A DNA stretch of 64,000 nt from Bacteroidia bacterium (GCA_030425505.1 JAUIAB010000001.1:124001-188000); one strand, 5' to 3'. Shown: positions 9,801 to 18,900, counted from the stretch's first letter. Program-made: numbers and translations. Notes: generated from the letters alone by a model not told the origin.

Positions 9801-10308
9801 TTTATTAGGTCTTTTCATCTTCGGGGATGAGTTCGTTATTATCATGACTGGGGTTGGAATAATTTCCCTTGCTGGAGTAGTAGTAAATAATGCAATTGTT
9901 TTAATCGACTACGTAGATTTATTAAGAAAGAGAAAGAAAAAAGAAAGAGGTTTATCAAATGATGATCATTTGCCAACTAAAGATTTTATCGACTGCTTAG
10001 TAGAAGGAGGAGCTACAAGATTAAGACCTGTTCTTTTAACTGCTATTACCACAATACTGGGCTTAATCCCATTGGCTGTGGGTCTTAATATCGATTTCTT
10101 TGGTTTATTTTCAAAATTTGAACCTGGTATATATATAGGAGGATCTAATGCAGATATTTGGGGACCAATGGCTTGGACAGTAATCTATGGATTAGTCTTT
10201 TCAACTTTCCTAACCTTGGTTATAGTACCTGTGATGTACCTTCTTTCTGATAATATCATTCAGCTTATGGGCAGGGTTAGTAAAAAACTTTCGCCGTCAT
10301 CCAAATAG
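6850..10308 (+). CDS. RND multidrug efflux permease (AcrB/MexB-like)
   Basis: Proton-driven inner-membrane pump of the tripartite system, 1152 aa, slightly longer than the usual ~1040. The N-terminal cytoplasmic segment is followed by TM1 (TSVFILVFIITGFGLFSYI). The first porter domain, TM2-6 cluster with the TM4 motif GMLVDNAIVVIENIYR, second porter domain and C-terminal TM cluster (GVVVNNAIVLIDYVDLL) are all present. Extra length comes from a hydrophobic insertion around residues 515-575 and a loop near 1035-1055. Only one Asp is visible in the TM4 proton-relay motif (VDNA rather than VDDA). It starts 31 bp after the adaptor. Substrate cannot be predicted. Confidence 0.93.
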   Translation: MTERPQEEVKREFGLSSLSINNATSVFILVFIITGFGLFSYISMPKEQFPEIVLPNIYINTIYPGNSPVDMENLITRPIEKEIKSLKGVKKITSTSLQDVSIIIVEFNEDVEASDALIDVKDAVDKAKSELPTDLDEDPMVMELDFSEIPIVMINLSGDFEIDKLKDYAEYLEDKIEALPEVSKVDIIGALDREIQINADPFYMAASNVTFGDIEGAIASENITASAGDVLINGFRRSIRIPGEFNNVEELENVIVKSEKGRPVYLKDIAEVKDSYVERYSYSRLATSNFLKEGNYPVVSLRVVKKTGENLINASEEIDKLLEKAKKEYLPSKLNIVLTEDQADDMKTQISNLENSIISGVILVVIVLLFFMGLRNALFVGIAIPLSMFMSFMILGSLGVTINMVVLFGLILALGMLVDNAIVVIENIYRLMEQGYSPMKAAKEGVGEVAVAIISSTATTLAAFVPLAFWGGIMGEFMKYLPITLIVVLASSLFVGLVINPVIAFKYMKVDNSPKIKNKKLLTIAGIALIAVAIPLYLRANSYSLPNILTTLALIILANAYFFKPAAYWFQNELLTRLEKIYLSTLRFALTGKKPLIFFGGAFVFLFLSMILFISNAPKVVFFPTSDPNYVFINIEAPIGTDAAQTDSITRAIEKDVFELLKPYRSIIKSIVSNVGENTGSPNEGPAQETTPNKSKIAIGFKPFEKRGNISTVEIKKKVTEYATTLDGLVVNVAQDEGGPPTGKPINIEVTGEDYQTLIQEAEKIKNIVASSQIPGITGLKLGLDINKPEMLVNINRSKARRYGVSTGMVSGLLRTAVYGKEVSKFKDGEDDYPIQLRLKKEYRYNPSTLKETTLIFRDNQGQLHNVPISSIADFEIGSTIGSVKRKDLDRMIAVMADVSEGYNANEIVAGLKQILELHKEKMPDGYNFKFTGEQEEQQKSMEFLLKAMLIAVAAIFLILVSQFNSAIRPFIIICSVIFSLIGVLLGLFIFGDEFVIIMTGVGIISLAGVVVNNAIVLIDYVDLLRKRKKKERGLSNDDHLPTKDFIDCLVEGGATRLRPVLLTAITTILGLIPLAVGLNIDFFGLFSKFEPGIYIGGSNADIWGPMAWTVIYGLVFSTFLTLVIVPVMYLLSDNIIQLMGRVSKKLSPSSK

Positions 10309-10320
10309 AAAAAACATCTG

Positions 10321-11280
10321 CTATCTAAAAACCTTAGCTCTTTTAAGAAAAAAAAGACCAATAATGGATGGGATAATAATATTAATACTCCACATAGCAA
10401 AAGAAGACACTAATATTTCAGGCGAATGAGCGTCAAACTTTTGAAAGAAAAAGAGGGCTGCCCCGCCCCTTATACCGATATCACTAATTACATTTAAATT
10501 AGGCAGTAGTGATTTTGTAGCAAACATTAAAAAAGTCCCTGAAAAGAAGTTAACTAAGCCAATTTTTGTGAGGTTAAATATCGATGCAATACAATAAAAC
10601 TGGATTGAAAAAATACTGTATCTTAAAACAGAGATACTGATTAAAATTAGAATATCTTTTTTGCCAAATGACTCCATTATTTTTATCCACTTCCAAAACC
10701 GTGGCATTCTCTTAAATAAAGAGACCCATTTATTAGAAAGAAAAATGACACCAGTGCTTATTAACAGTAAGGATAAAGCCAGTAGAAGCATCCAGATTGA
10801 TGCATCATTTTTATAAAATATCAATACTAACAGACCTACCACTCCGAAAAGAAATGTAACATAAGCCTGAGTAATAGCACCAATTAAAAAACCTCCACGC
10901 ATGATAACCCTCTCTTCTCCTCTTAGCTGCCAGATTCTTCCAAAATAATGCCCTACTATATTTCCTGCAAAAACAGAAAGAGATACTCCAGTTATAACTC
11001 CCTTGAATGCCTCTAAAAAGCTAGAGTCTTTTGCTTTATTTAAAATAAACTTCCACTTATAAGCTTCAGAAGCCCAGTTAAAAGGTAGAAGAAGTAGACT
11101 TAACGCAAGAAATAAAACATTTTGACTAGTAAAGTCTGTTAAATCAAAAAAATCATTTAAGCTAGTTTTTTCTTCATGTACGGAGTAAAAAATATAAGCA
11201 AAAGAAAAAATGACTATCCCTAACTTGATAAGTGCCGCTAATACTTTTTTATACTTTGAATAAATCTCTCCTAAAGCCAA
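10321..11280 (-). CDS. Flippase-like integral membrane protein (lysylphosphatidylglycerol synthase TM-region family)
   Basis: Polytopic membrane protein, 319 aa, with about eight hydrophobic segments. Features typical of the UPF0104/AglD/MprF N-terminal superfamily are the conserved W..E..KW segment (NWASEAYKWKFIL), GVSLSVFAGNIVGHYFGRIWQLRG at about 95-118, and a late glycine-rich segment DIGIRGGAALFFF. Some members of the superfamily move lipids across membranes, but no specific substrate is known. It is convergent with the RND gene (12-bp gap) and divergent from ruvC (36-bp gap), so it has its own promoter in a very short region. Confidence 0.75.
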   Translation of the reverse strand: MALGEIYSKYKKVLAALIKLGIVIFSFAYIFYSVHEEKTSLNDFFDLTDFTSQNVLFLALSLLLLPFNWASEAYKWKFILNKAKDSSFLEAFKGVITGVSLSVFAGNIVGHYFGRIWQLRGEERVIMRGGFLIGAITQAYVTFLFGVVGLLVLIFYKNDASIWMLLLALSLLLISTGVIFLSNKWVSLFKRMPRFWKWIKIMESFGKKDILILISISVLRYSIFSIQFYCIASIFNLTKIGLVNFFSGTFLMFATKSLLPNLNVISDIGIRGGAALFFFQKFDAHSPEILVSSFAMWSINIIIPSIIGLFFLKRAKVFR

Positions 11281-11316
11281 TTTTACCTGTTATATTTCTT
11301 TATAGAACTCAAAGAT

Positions 11317-11874
11317 ATGCCTAAAGAGAAAATAATTTTAGGAATTGACCCTGGAACATCTGTATCTGGCTTTGGTCTAATTATTATAAAAAATAAAAAA
11401 CCGGAACTGCTTCAGTATGGAGTATTGCACTTAAGTAAGTTTTCTACTCATGCGTTGAAGCTCAAAAAAATCTTTGACAAAACACTACAGCTTATTGATG
11501 AATATCACCCAGATGAAATGGCATTAGAAGCTCCTTTTTATGGAAAAAATGTACAGTCTATGCTAAAACTGGGGAGAGCTCAGGGTGTAGCAATGTCAGC
11601 AGCTTTGTCACGGGAAATACCTATTGTAGAATATGCCCCAAAAAAAGTAAAACAGTCGGTTACTGGTAATGGTAATGCATCAAAAGAGCAAGTAGCGAAA
11701 ATGCTGATGTCTATTTTGAAGTTTGAAAACAATGAAAATAACCTTTTGGACGCTACAGATGCTTTAGGAGTTGCATTATGCCATTTTTATCAAGCTGGTA
11801 GAGGAGTTCAAACAAAAAAGAGTTGGAAAGCTTTTATAAATGATAACCCGAATAGAGTATTAACTAAACCATGA
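11317..11874 (+). CDS. ruvC: Holliday junction resolvase RuvC
   Basis: Endonuclease that cuts four-way junctions during recombination repair, working with RuvAB. 185 aa, usual length. The acidic catalytic set is intact: D11 in LGIDPGT, E71 in ALEAPFYGKN, and D145 and D148 in LLDATDALGVALCH. A GRAQG segment and a basic loop (PKKVKQSVTGNGNASKEQV) are as in the family. Its TGA stop overlaps the first bases of repeat copy 2. Confidence 0.96.
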   Translation: MPKEKIILGIDPGTSVSGFGLIIIKNKKPELLQYGVLHLSKFSTHALKLKKIFDKTLQLIDEYHPDEMALEAPFYGKNVQSMLKLGRAQGVAMSAALSREIPIVEYAPKKVKQSVTGNGNASKEQVAKMLMSILKFENNENNLLDATDALGVALCHFYQAGRGVQTKKSWKAFINDNPNRVLTKP

Positions 11875-11960
11875 AACAGACATGTCTGATTTAAAATTGA
11901 GACACGCAGGGGGGATGATTAAGATGTGTGGCAAACAAACCAGACAGGTCACAAATTTTA
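11872..11960 (+). repeat. Interspersed ~90-bp element, copy 2
   Basis: Begins TGAAACAGACATGTCTGAT, where TGA is the ruvC stop and CAGACATGTCTG is a perfect 12-bp palindrome, and ends GTCACAAATTTTA. Stem GACACGCA (11901-11908) can pair with TGTGTGGC (11925-11932) with one mismatch and one G-U. This is the only copy in which both conserved coding-like blocks are in one frame: an ORF from 11882 to 12013 (43 aa) begins MSDLKLRHAGGMIKMCGKQT, continues RQVTN, and runs past the element for 18 codons. I do not call it a gene without more support. Confidence 0.85.
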
Positions 11961-12022
11961 TAGCCATGAAATGTCAACCTTATAATAATCGTTGTCCTAT
12001 ATATAACCAATAGTATCAAATT

Positions 12023-13660
12023 ATGATTTTCAGAAAAGGATATGTAACTAAGCAGTCGTTTTACACCCTCTTTTTTTTATTATTGTTAACTACTACTGAA
12101 AAGTCTTACAGCCAAACCTACAGCTTTGATGCACTCCGGTATTCCAGATCCTATTTTGGTGGTACAGCAAGGTTTCAGGGTATAGCTGGAGCAGGTGCAG
12201 CTCTAGGTGGTGATATGAGTAGCGCCTACTCCAACCCTGCTGGCTTAGGTTATAACCGCTCTTCAGAATTAAGCATTAGCCCTTCAGTTAGTTTTAATAA
12301 CTCTACTTCTAGTTATTTCAACGAAAACCCAAACCAGCCATTTTCAAGTAGTGGTGCAGATGCTATTCGGTTAAACCCGAACATATCTCACTTCGGGTAC
12401 ATTAAATCCAATCAAAAAAATACAGATCAAAGATTTAAAGGAGGTTCTTTTGCAATTACATTTACAAGGCTCAATAACTTCCATCAAAAAATCAGGTACG
12501 AAGGTGTTAATGATACTACCTCTATTGTAGATAGTTTTATTGAAAATGCTAATGGTACACCTTCCAATGAATTTGAAAATCAAAATAACAATGGTATATA
12601 TAAAAGCTTAGAAACACTAGCCTATTTTACTTATTTAACTAACCCTTTTTTTGCTACTCCTTCTGATACTACTACTCGTTATTACTCTTTCTTACCAATA
12701 GTTCCTACTCAGCAAGAAGAAGAAATAACCAGAAAAGGGGCACATAATCAATGGTCGATTTCCTATGGGGGCAATTATGACGATCGTATTTATTTTGGAG
12801 CTACATTAGGTATTCAAACCTTGAAGTATAAACGAGAAAAAATTTATAGAGAGAATCCACTGTTAAATAACTCCATTTCTTCTCCATTATCGTCGTTGAC
12901 CATAACAGAGAACCTCAGTGTTAATGGGGCTGGAGTAAATTTAAGTGCAGGTATTATCTACAATGTAACAAACAGAATTAGGTTGGGTGCCTCAATAACT
13001 ACACCTACGTTTATGCACCTAGAAGAAGAGGAAGATAAATCTCTCGAAAGCATATATCAGACAAATTATTTTTTTAATGACTCTCTATATAAAAGAGAGT
13101 TTTATGGGGAAGAATTTGCTATTGCATATGGGATTAATGAAGATGTCATCTTAAACCAGGAAACTGGAAAAACAACAACTCGAGTTTTTGATTACACCAT
13201 GATCTCTTCATTTAAACTTACTTTTGGAGGAGCTTATTTCTTTGGAAAAGATGGCTTTGTAAGCGCTGACTTAGAGATGGTAAATTACTCTAATGTAAAT
13301 CTGGAGTCTAATTACATTGATGATGACTTTTTTACTGATAACCTTTTTATCGAAAATAACTTTAAAAGTTCTTTAAACTTTAGACTTGGAGGAGAGTTGA
13401 GAAGAGATCCATTTCGCTTTAGAGGTGGATATGCATACTATCAAAATCCAGCAGATGGTCTTTCAGAGTTTAATGATACTCAATTTATAACTCTAGGGGT
13501 AGGTATTAGAAAGGAAGGTTATTACTTTGATATATCGTTGGTAAATAAAATAACAGAAGAAAGCTATTCACCTTATCAGTTATCTAATCATCCAAGCCCA
13601 CAAATCGAATCAGATATTGACAATGTAAGCTTAACTTTTTCTTGCGGGATATTATTTTAA
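12023..13660 (+). CDS. OmpP1/FadL/TodX-family outer membrane porin
   Basis: Predicted beta-barrel outer-membrane protein, 545 aa, related to FadL-type transporters of hydrophobic compounds. It has a signal peptide ending SYSQ (about residue 31). The Bacteroidota signature follows: ALRYS..YFGGTARFQGIAGAGAALGGDMSSAYSNPAGLGY, residues about 37-78. A long series of alternating amphipathic strands runs to the end, finishing with an aromatic-containing strand (VSLTFSCGILF). Bacteroidota genomes often label this family hemin receptor, but no haem evidence is visible. It follows repeat copy 2 and ends at a strong bidirectional terminator. Confidence 0.85.
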   Translation: MIFRKGYVTKQSFYTLFFLLLLTTTEKSYSQTYSFDALRYSRSYFGGTARFQGIAGAGAALGGDMSSAYSNPAGLGYNRSSELSISPSVSFNNSTSSYFNENPNQPFSSSGADAIRLNPNISHFGYIKSNQKNTDQRFKGGSFAITFTRLNNFHQKIRYEGVNDTTSIVDSFIENANGTPSNEFENQNNNGIYKSLETLAYFTYLTNPFFATPSDTTTRYYSFLPIVPTQQEEEITRKGAHNQWSISYGGNYDDRIYFGATLGIQTLKYKREKIYRENPLLNNSISSPLSSLTITENLSVNGAGVNLSAGIIYNVTNRIRLGASITTPTFMHLEEEEDKSLESIYQTNYFFNDSLYKREFYGEEFAIAYGINEDVILNQETGKTTTRVFDYTMISSFKLTFGGAYFFGKDGFVSADLEMVNYSNVNLESNYIDDDFFTDNLFIENNFKSSLNFRLGGELRRDPFRFRGGYAYYQNPADGLSEFNDTQFITLGVGIRKEGYYFDISLVNKITEESYSPYQLSNHPSPQIESDIDNVSLTFSCGILF

Positions 13661-13665
13661 AGTAA

Positions 13666-13689
13666 AAAGGCTACTTTTTTGTAGCCTTT
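13666..13689. terminator. Bidirectional intrinsic terminator
   Basis: AAAGGCTAC (13666-13674), a six-T loop, then GTAGCCTTT (13681-13689): a perfect 9-bp stem flanked by A-rich and T-rich runs. It lies exactly in the 32-bp gap between the convergent porin gene and the DUF3276 gene, so it can serve both. Confidence 0.85.
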
Positions 13690-13692
13690 AAT

Positions 13693-14025
13693 TTATTCCC
13701 AACTTAACTCTTGGTCAAGATCTGTTTTTGACTCATTTCTTTCGCCATCTTCATCGTCTCTGTCGTGCTGGGTAAAGTCATAGTCAGGCATTAACTCATC
13801 TTTCACGTGGTTTACACATTCATTCAATGCCTCAACAAATTTGTTAAAGTCTTCTTTGTAAAGAAAGACTTTGTGCTTCTCATAAGTAAAACCGTCATCG
13901 TTGTACTTTCTCTTACTTTCAGTAATTGTAAGATAATAGTCGTTAGAACGAGTTGATTTTACATCAAAAAAATACGTTCTTTTACCTGCTCTTACTCTTT
14001 TCGAATAAATTTCGTCTCTTTCCAT
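13693..14025 (-). CDS. DUF3276 PUR-domain nucleic-acid-binding protein
   Basis: 110 aa, the usual size for the Bacteroidota DUF3276 family, which has a PUR-alpha-like fold. The pattern EIYSKRVRAGKRTYFFDVKSTRSNDYYLTITESKR followed by KVFLYKEDFNKFVEALNECVNHVK covers the two strand clusters and helix of a PUR repeat (residues 4-78). The acidic tail (DDEDGERNESKTD) is low complexity. PUR-domain proteins bind single-stranded DNA/RNA; the exact role here is not known. It is monocistronic by position, with the bidirectional terminator after it. Confidence 0.88.
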   Translation of the reverse strand: MERDEIYSKRVRAGKRTYFFDVKSTRSNDYYLTITESKRKYNDDGFTYEKHKVFLYKEDFNKFVEALNECVNHVKDELMPDYDFTQHDRDDEDGERNESKTDLDQELSWE

Positions 14026-14080
14026 CCTTTTACACTTCCTTAATTAAAAAAAATTACTTTATTACTATGTAAAGTTAACT

Positions 14081-14113
14081 AATTTTCATTTTCTTTTTTA
14101 AAAAATGAAAATT
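14081..14113. terminator. AT-only hairpin at the pdxA 3' end
   Basis: AATTTTCATTTT (14081-14092) is exactly complementary to AAAATGAAAATT (14102-14113); the right arm includes the pdxA stop. The 12-bp stem is almost all A-T and lacks a clear GC-rich core, so it may be a weak terminator or only reflect base composition. Confidence 0.3.
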
Positions 14114-15197
14114 AAGGTAGTTTTTCTAGAAGCCTGGGGTCTTCTTTTACCACTCGCATTTTGTTTTCAGGAGCACCTTTTCTAGCCTTAATTACATCTA
14201 AAGCCAGATAAATCGCTTCTCTTAAAGATGTCTCATCCGCTATATTTTTACCTGCAATGTCAAAAGCTGTCCCATGATCTGGAGAGGTTCTCACAATAGA
14301 TAAACCTGCAGTATAGTTTACTCCAGAGTTAAAACAAATTGTTTTAAATGGTATAATCCCCTGATCATGATACATCGCCAAAACGGCATCAAATTTTTTC
14401 CATAGCCCAGCTCCAAAAAAACCATCTGCTGAATACGGGCCAAAAACAAGATTTCCTTTTTTATAAAGCTCTGCTATCGTTGGTTTTATAATCTCATTTT
14501 CTTCTTTTCCCAACAAACCATTATCCCCAGCATGAGGGTTTAACCCTAAAACAGCAATTTTGGGCTTTTCAACTCTAAAGTCTCCTTTTATACTATTTGT
14601 TAATATTTTCAAAGATTGAATAAGACTATCTCTGGTAATTTTGCTTTTAACTTCCTCTAAAGGTATATGACCGCTAAGAACCCCCACTCTCATCTGCTCT
14701 GATACCATTAACATCAAAGCCTTTTTTTCCTTACTGAAAGCATCTTGAAAAAACTCTGTATGCCCTGGAAAAGTGAAGTTTTTATCTTGAACTGTTTCTT
14801 TACTTATTGGGCAGGTAACAATTCCATCAATAAATCCCGTTTTAAGATCTTCTTTCGCTTTTTCTAGTGCTTGAATAGCACACTTACCAGCTTCTGTAGT
14901 TTTCTTTCCTGGATCTACCTGCTGAGGGTCTTTCCAACAACTGATTACATTTACTTTCTTTTCATTCACATAGCTTCCCTCATGGTATTGGTGGTGAGAA
15001 AACACATCAATATTTAAGTGTTTTTTATACCAGGATAAAACCCTTCCGGAACCATATATAATTGGAATAAAAAGATCCATCATTCTTTTGTCGGAAAAAA
15101 CTTTTAAAATTATCTCTGGACCAACTCCATTATAATCTCCTATTGTAATTCCTAGTTTTACTTTTTTACTATTCTCTTTTCTATCTTCGTAATCCAT
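14112..15197 (-). CDS. pdxA: 4-hydroxythreonine-4-phosphate dehydrogenase
   Basis: Oxidises 4-phosphohydroxy-L-threonine in the DXP-dependent pyridoxal-5'-phosphate pathway; cytosolic, NAD- and divalent-metal-dependent. 361 aa. Key motifs are GDYNGVGPEIILK (residues 20-32), the metal histidine in FPGHTEFFQ, LGLNPHAGDNGLLGKEE, and MYHDQGIIPFK. The end carries VRTSPDHGTAFDIAGKN, the phosphate/NAD region. All three metal-binding histidines are present. An 81-bp gap with two short inverted repeats separates it from the thioredoxin-like gene upstream of it. Confidence 0.95.
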   Translation of the reverse strand: MDYEDRKENSKKVKLGITIGDYNGVGPEIILKVFSDKRMMDLFIPIIYGSGRVLSWYKKHLNIDVFSHHQYHEGSYVNEKKVNVISCWKDPQQVDPGKKTTEAGKCAIQALEKAKEDLKTGFIDGIVTCPISKETVQDKNFTFPGHTEFFQDAFSKEKKALMLMVSEQMRVGVLSGHIPLEEVKSKITRDSLIQSLKILTNSIKGDFRVEKPKIAVLGLNPHAGDNGLLGKEENEIIKPTIAELYKKGNLVFGPYSADGFFGAGLWKKFDAVLAMYHDQGIIPFKTICFNSGVNYTAGLSIVRTSPDHGTAFDIAGKNIADETSLREAIYLALDVIKARKGAPENKMRVVKEDPRLLEKLP

Positions 15198-15278
15198 TAT
15201 TTCAGCCTAAACTTTTATAAAAATACTTCTTCCTGAAGAAGAAAATACTACTACTTTACTGCAAAGTATCAGGCGTTC

Positions 15279-15827
15279 TTAGTCTTGATACTTCTCTACT
15301 ATAGCTTCTATTTCTTGAAGTTTTCTTGAAGTATATGCGCCCTCTGTATTGTAAACTATTTTTCCTTCAGGATCTAATACAAAAAAGTAAGGAAGGTCTT
15401 TTTTCCCAAGCTTTAAAGCTTGCTTATAAGGCTTTATCTTCACTTTCGAAATAACCGTATACTTGTGAAGTTTTTTATCCAACTTCTTATTCATAACCGT
15501 CTCTATTTTACCACTTGCTGCCTTAGCAAGTCCTTTGAGTAAACCCACAAAATAGATATTAACATCATGCTCAAAGCTGGGAATAAAATCAGATTTTGGA
15601 GGTTCTATAAACGTGGTGTAAGTCGGCTCAAACCAGGCCTTTAGGAGCTTATCTGACTTCTTAGAATACGCTACTCCTACTAAAGTCACCTTACCTTTTG
15701 TATCCTTTGGTAAGAAAACACTTTTCTCTTCTAAGGTTTCTCCTTCAAGATCTGGGAATTGCTTTCCTTTTTGAGAAAAAACCAGAAATGGAAGAAGAAC
15801 CAATAGTATTACATTTATATTTTTCAT
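15279..15827 (-). CDS. Exported thioredoxin-fold-like protein without CXXC
   Basis: I choose the ATG at 15827, giving a clean signal peptide (MKNINVILLVLLPFLVFSQ). The longer ORF from 15878 would add 17 residues that come from repeat copy 3. The mature protein resembles peroxiredoxin/TlpA-like or ATP10-like folds: GKQFPDLEG, TKGKVTLVGVAYSKKSDK, LPYFFVLDPEGKIVYNTEGAYTSRKLQEIEAIV. No CXXC and no cysteine after the signal peptide is seen, so it cannot be a thiol oxidoreductase. A folding or assembly role is possible but only inferred. Confidence 0.65.
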   Translation of the reverse strand: MKNINVILLVLLPFLVFSQKGKQFPDLEGETLEEKSVFLPKDTKGKVTLVGVAYSKKSDKLLKAWFEPTYTTFIEPPKSDFIPSFEHDVNIYFVGLLKGLAKAASGKIETVMNKKLDKKLHKYTVISKVKIKPYKQALKLGKKDLPYFFVLDPEGKIVYNTEGAYTSRKLQEIEAIVEKYQD

Positions 15828-15830
15828 GTG

Positions 15831-15923
15831 TTTTAAATTTGTGACCTGCCTAGTTTCCTTAGAACACATCTTAATCATTGCTATGTGAGTGTCTCAATTT
15901 TAAATCAGACATGGTCTGTTTCA
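15831..15923 (-). repeat. Interspersed ~90-bp element, copy 3
   Basis: The most diverged of the four copies. In reading orientation it starts TGAAACAGACCATGTCTGAT and ends CAGGTCACAAATTTAAAA. The inner hairpin is reduced to CACAT (15865-15869) with ATGTG (15883-15887). The peptide frame MIKMCSKETRQVTNLK is open and reads straight into the signal peptide of the downstream thioredoxin-like gene. The first block reads MSDLKLRHSHSND then a stop. It lies between the helicase 3' end (64 bp away) and that gene. Confidence 0.8.
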
Positions 15924-15989
15924 TTCTTTTTTGTTTAATAACGACTTTAAACTAAAGCTGTTTAAAATAAAAATAGATATTCCCAAAAC

Positions 15990-18900
15990 TTACACTTCAA
16001 AAATACTTTCATTTTCAATATAAACAACTAATCCTTTTTTAACCTGATAGCCAGCTTCTTGCAGTGCCTTTCTGTATAATATTACTTGTGCTTTGTGAAG
16101 CTCTAAATTAGTTGCGCCTGTTTTATATTCTATTATCGTAACTTCATTATTTTCTATTACTAATCTATCTGGTCTCAAAATTTGTTGATCTTCGCCGTCA
16201 TTGTATGATATTTCATACTCATTAAGTACAACTTTATCATCACTATATTCAAAAAATGGAGCTAGCTGAGGTAGGTTTATTATACTAGAAAGTTTATCTA
16301 TTAAAAAGTTTTCTTCCGAAGGGTCAATAATGTCTTTAGCAAGCATCTTTCGGACAATGGTAGGGATGTCCTCTGCATAAAGGATCATCTCCATGGCATA
16401 ATGCAGTATTTTACCTTTGAGTTGAGGGCTAAGCTTCTCAGAGGAAAGAAGAAAATGATCCATATCGCTAATACTTTTCTCCCTGGAAAAAGAAACCTGA
16501 GATAAGTTATCCGAATAAAACAATTCTTCCTGGTACTGTATTTTTGAAAGCTCTTTCTTTTTCGCCTCTTCTACTTCTTTATGTTCTAACTCGTACGGTT
16601 CAATTTTATAGAAAGAATCAAAGTCTATTTTTTTATCAACATATAGAGATGGCGCAACAAAATTTATCAACTCAGCTATAGTATTAATTTCTGATGGCTG
16701 CTTAAATTTAGCTTCTTCTGTAATTACACTCAGCGAATAAATAGATCTTGTAAACGCTACGTAAAGAAGATTTAAGGCTTCTAAAAAACTACTTTCTTTC
16801 TCTTTTATGTATTCTTCTCTATACTCTGTCTGATCCAAATCTTTAACGACTGGTAGTAAAATAACATCAAGCTCAGGTAGAAAATTTTCCCTATTCTTTC
16901 GGTAAAACCATTTTTTCTCTTGAGTTTTCGGAGTCATTTTCCAGTTAGCAAAAGGGAGTATTACAACAGGGTACGATTTTCCTTTAGCCTTATGTATTGA
17001 GGTGATCGTTATTGCATTTCCCTCACTGACCAAATCTACTGAGATCTTACTTTTATTACTCTCCCAATACTCTAGGAAAGTACTGTAAAGCTCTGATTTT
17101 TTATTTTCTCCAAAACGGAATGCTTCTTCTAAAAGTCTATTTATATAGCTTATATTTTTGGGTTTCTCAGATAATTTGAACACTTCTATCAACCTTTCTA
17201 ATGCTTCATAAAGGTTAAGTGCATTTAGAGTGTCAAAGTTTGGTGACTCAAGATCAAATTCGCCATTTATAAAATTTATAAAAGCGTTATTATCCGTTTT
17301 AATGTATGGTAAAGCTTTAAAGTATTCATCTCCAGAAATAGGTTCTGGTTCACCATATCTTTCCTGAAGTAAAAAGTCTAATAGTTTTACTCTTAAAATC
17401 TGATCATCAGGTAATTCAAAAAGCTTTAGCCAATTAATCAAAAAGATTACCGCAGAATGGTTGGAAATAAGCAGAGACTCATCCGTAATCACAGAAATTT
17501 CTTCTTTAATACACATTTGAGCAATAACAGGGATGCTTCGATTCTCTCTACACAGTATAGCTATATCTCCATAAGAAAAACCTTTATCCAAATATTCTGT
17601 TACCATATCTTTTATCAAAGACAGGTTTTGCTCTTCTTTTTCTGAAGCATCTTTCAAAACAGTGATGCTAATATGCCCTCCTTCAGTTATTGTTTGCTGC
17701 TCGTGGTCTGTGTAATCAAATGATACCTGACTGTAAATATTTGCGAATTGATCACATACCACCCCAAAGAAAGCATTGTTAAACTCTACTATTCTTTTTC
17801 TGCTTCTGTAGTTCTTTTGTAGAGAATAACAAGCAACTTCTTCTTCAATAAACACATGCCTCTCTCTTAACGTCTCATCTTTTTGACCACTTTCAATATT
17901 AGCATCTAAGCTGCTGATAATTTTACTATCGCCACCTCTCCATCTATAAATAGACTGCTTTGCATCTCCTACAAGCATGTTGTCCATTCCTTTGCTTAGA
18001 GAGTTTTCAATAAGTGGTAAAATATTTAGCCATTGTATTCTAGAAGTATCTTGAAATTCATCTATCAAAATATGATGATACTTTTCTCCTAGCTTTTCAT
18101 AAATAAAAGGAATGGGGTTGTTCTCAACTACAGACCGGATTGCTTTATTAAAATCAGAAATTTGAAGAAACGTTTTCTCATTCTTCAGCTGATCAAAAAT
18201 TTCTAAAAGTGTTTTCGTCAAGCCTATCTGAAAGATTCCCTTTTGCAAGTGCTTCGCTTCAAAGTAGCTATGATAGTTTTTACCCTTAATTTCTTGTAAT
18301 CTTTCATAAAGATCAACTAGCTGTAATTTTATGTTTTCTAGGGATTGCTTTGTGGCTTCATCTGCTTTGCTGGAAAGCCACTTATCTTCTTCTATCGTTT
18401 TTATTACATAACTGTTTGGAGAGGTACTAAAGCTATCATTCAAAAACAGATGCTTTTCAAAATATCCATAAATCCCTTTAGAGGAATAATAAAGATCTTT
18501 AGAGTCAATACCTGATATTCTAACCAGGTCTAAAAAATTTTTAGCTATTTCTTTAACTTCAGCACCAATTTTTGTTAGATAAACATGTGTTTCTGTTTTA
18601 ATATTTTCAAAGTCTTTTTCGCTTAAAGACTTGATCTTATCAATGAACTCTAAGGACTGATCTCCAATAAGCTTTTTCCCAAAGTCTATAAGCTCATGAT
18701 CTAAAACCCAACCAGAGTCTAAATCAATTCTGAAGGTCAAATATTTTTTTATCCAGTTTTTGACTCTGACATTTTTTTCTGAAAGAGTAAAGAGAGCCTC
18801 TATACTTTCTTTTAGAAAAACTTGCTCTTCCAGAAGAATATCAAACTGATATGGAAAGCCTAGCTCTTTTTTAAAGGATTGAACTATATTATGATTAAAA

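Noticed and set aside
9345-9845. Open frame of 166 codons antisense to the RND permease gene
   Set aside because: The plus-strand frame encodes a clear RND pump; the antisense translation has no recognisable domain and typical shadow composition.
15198-15278. Short inverted repeats CTTCTTC/GAAGAAG and TACTTT/AAAGTA between pdxA and the thioredoxin-like gene
   Set aside because: Stems are short and low-complexity, without a T-run or evidence of a regulatory role.
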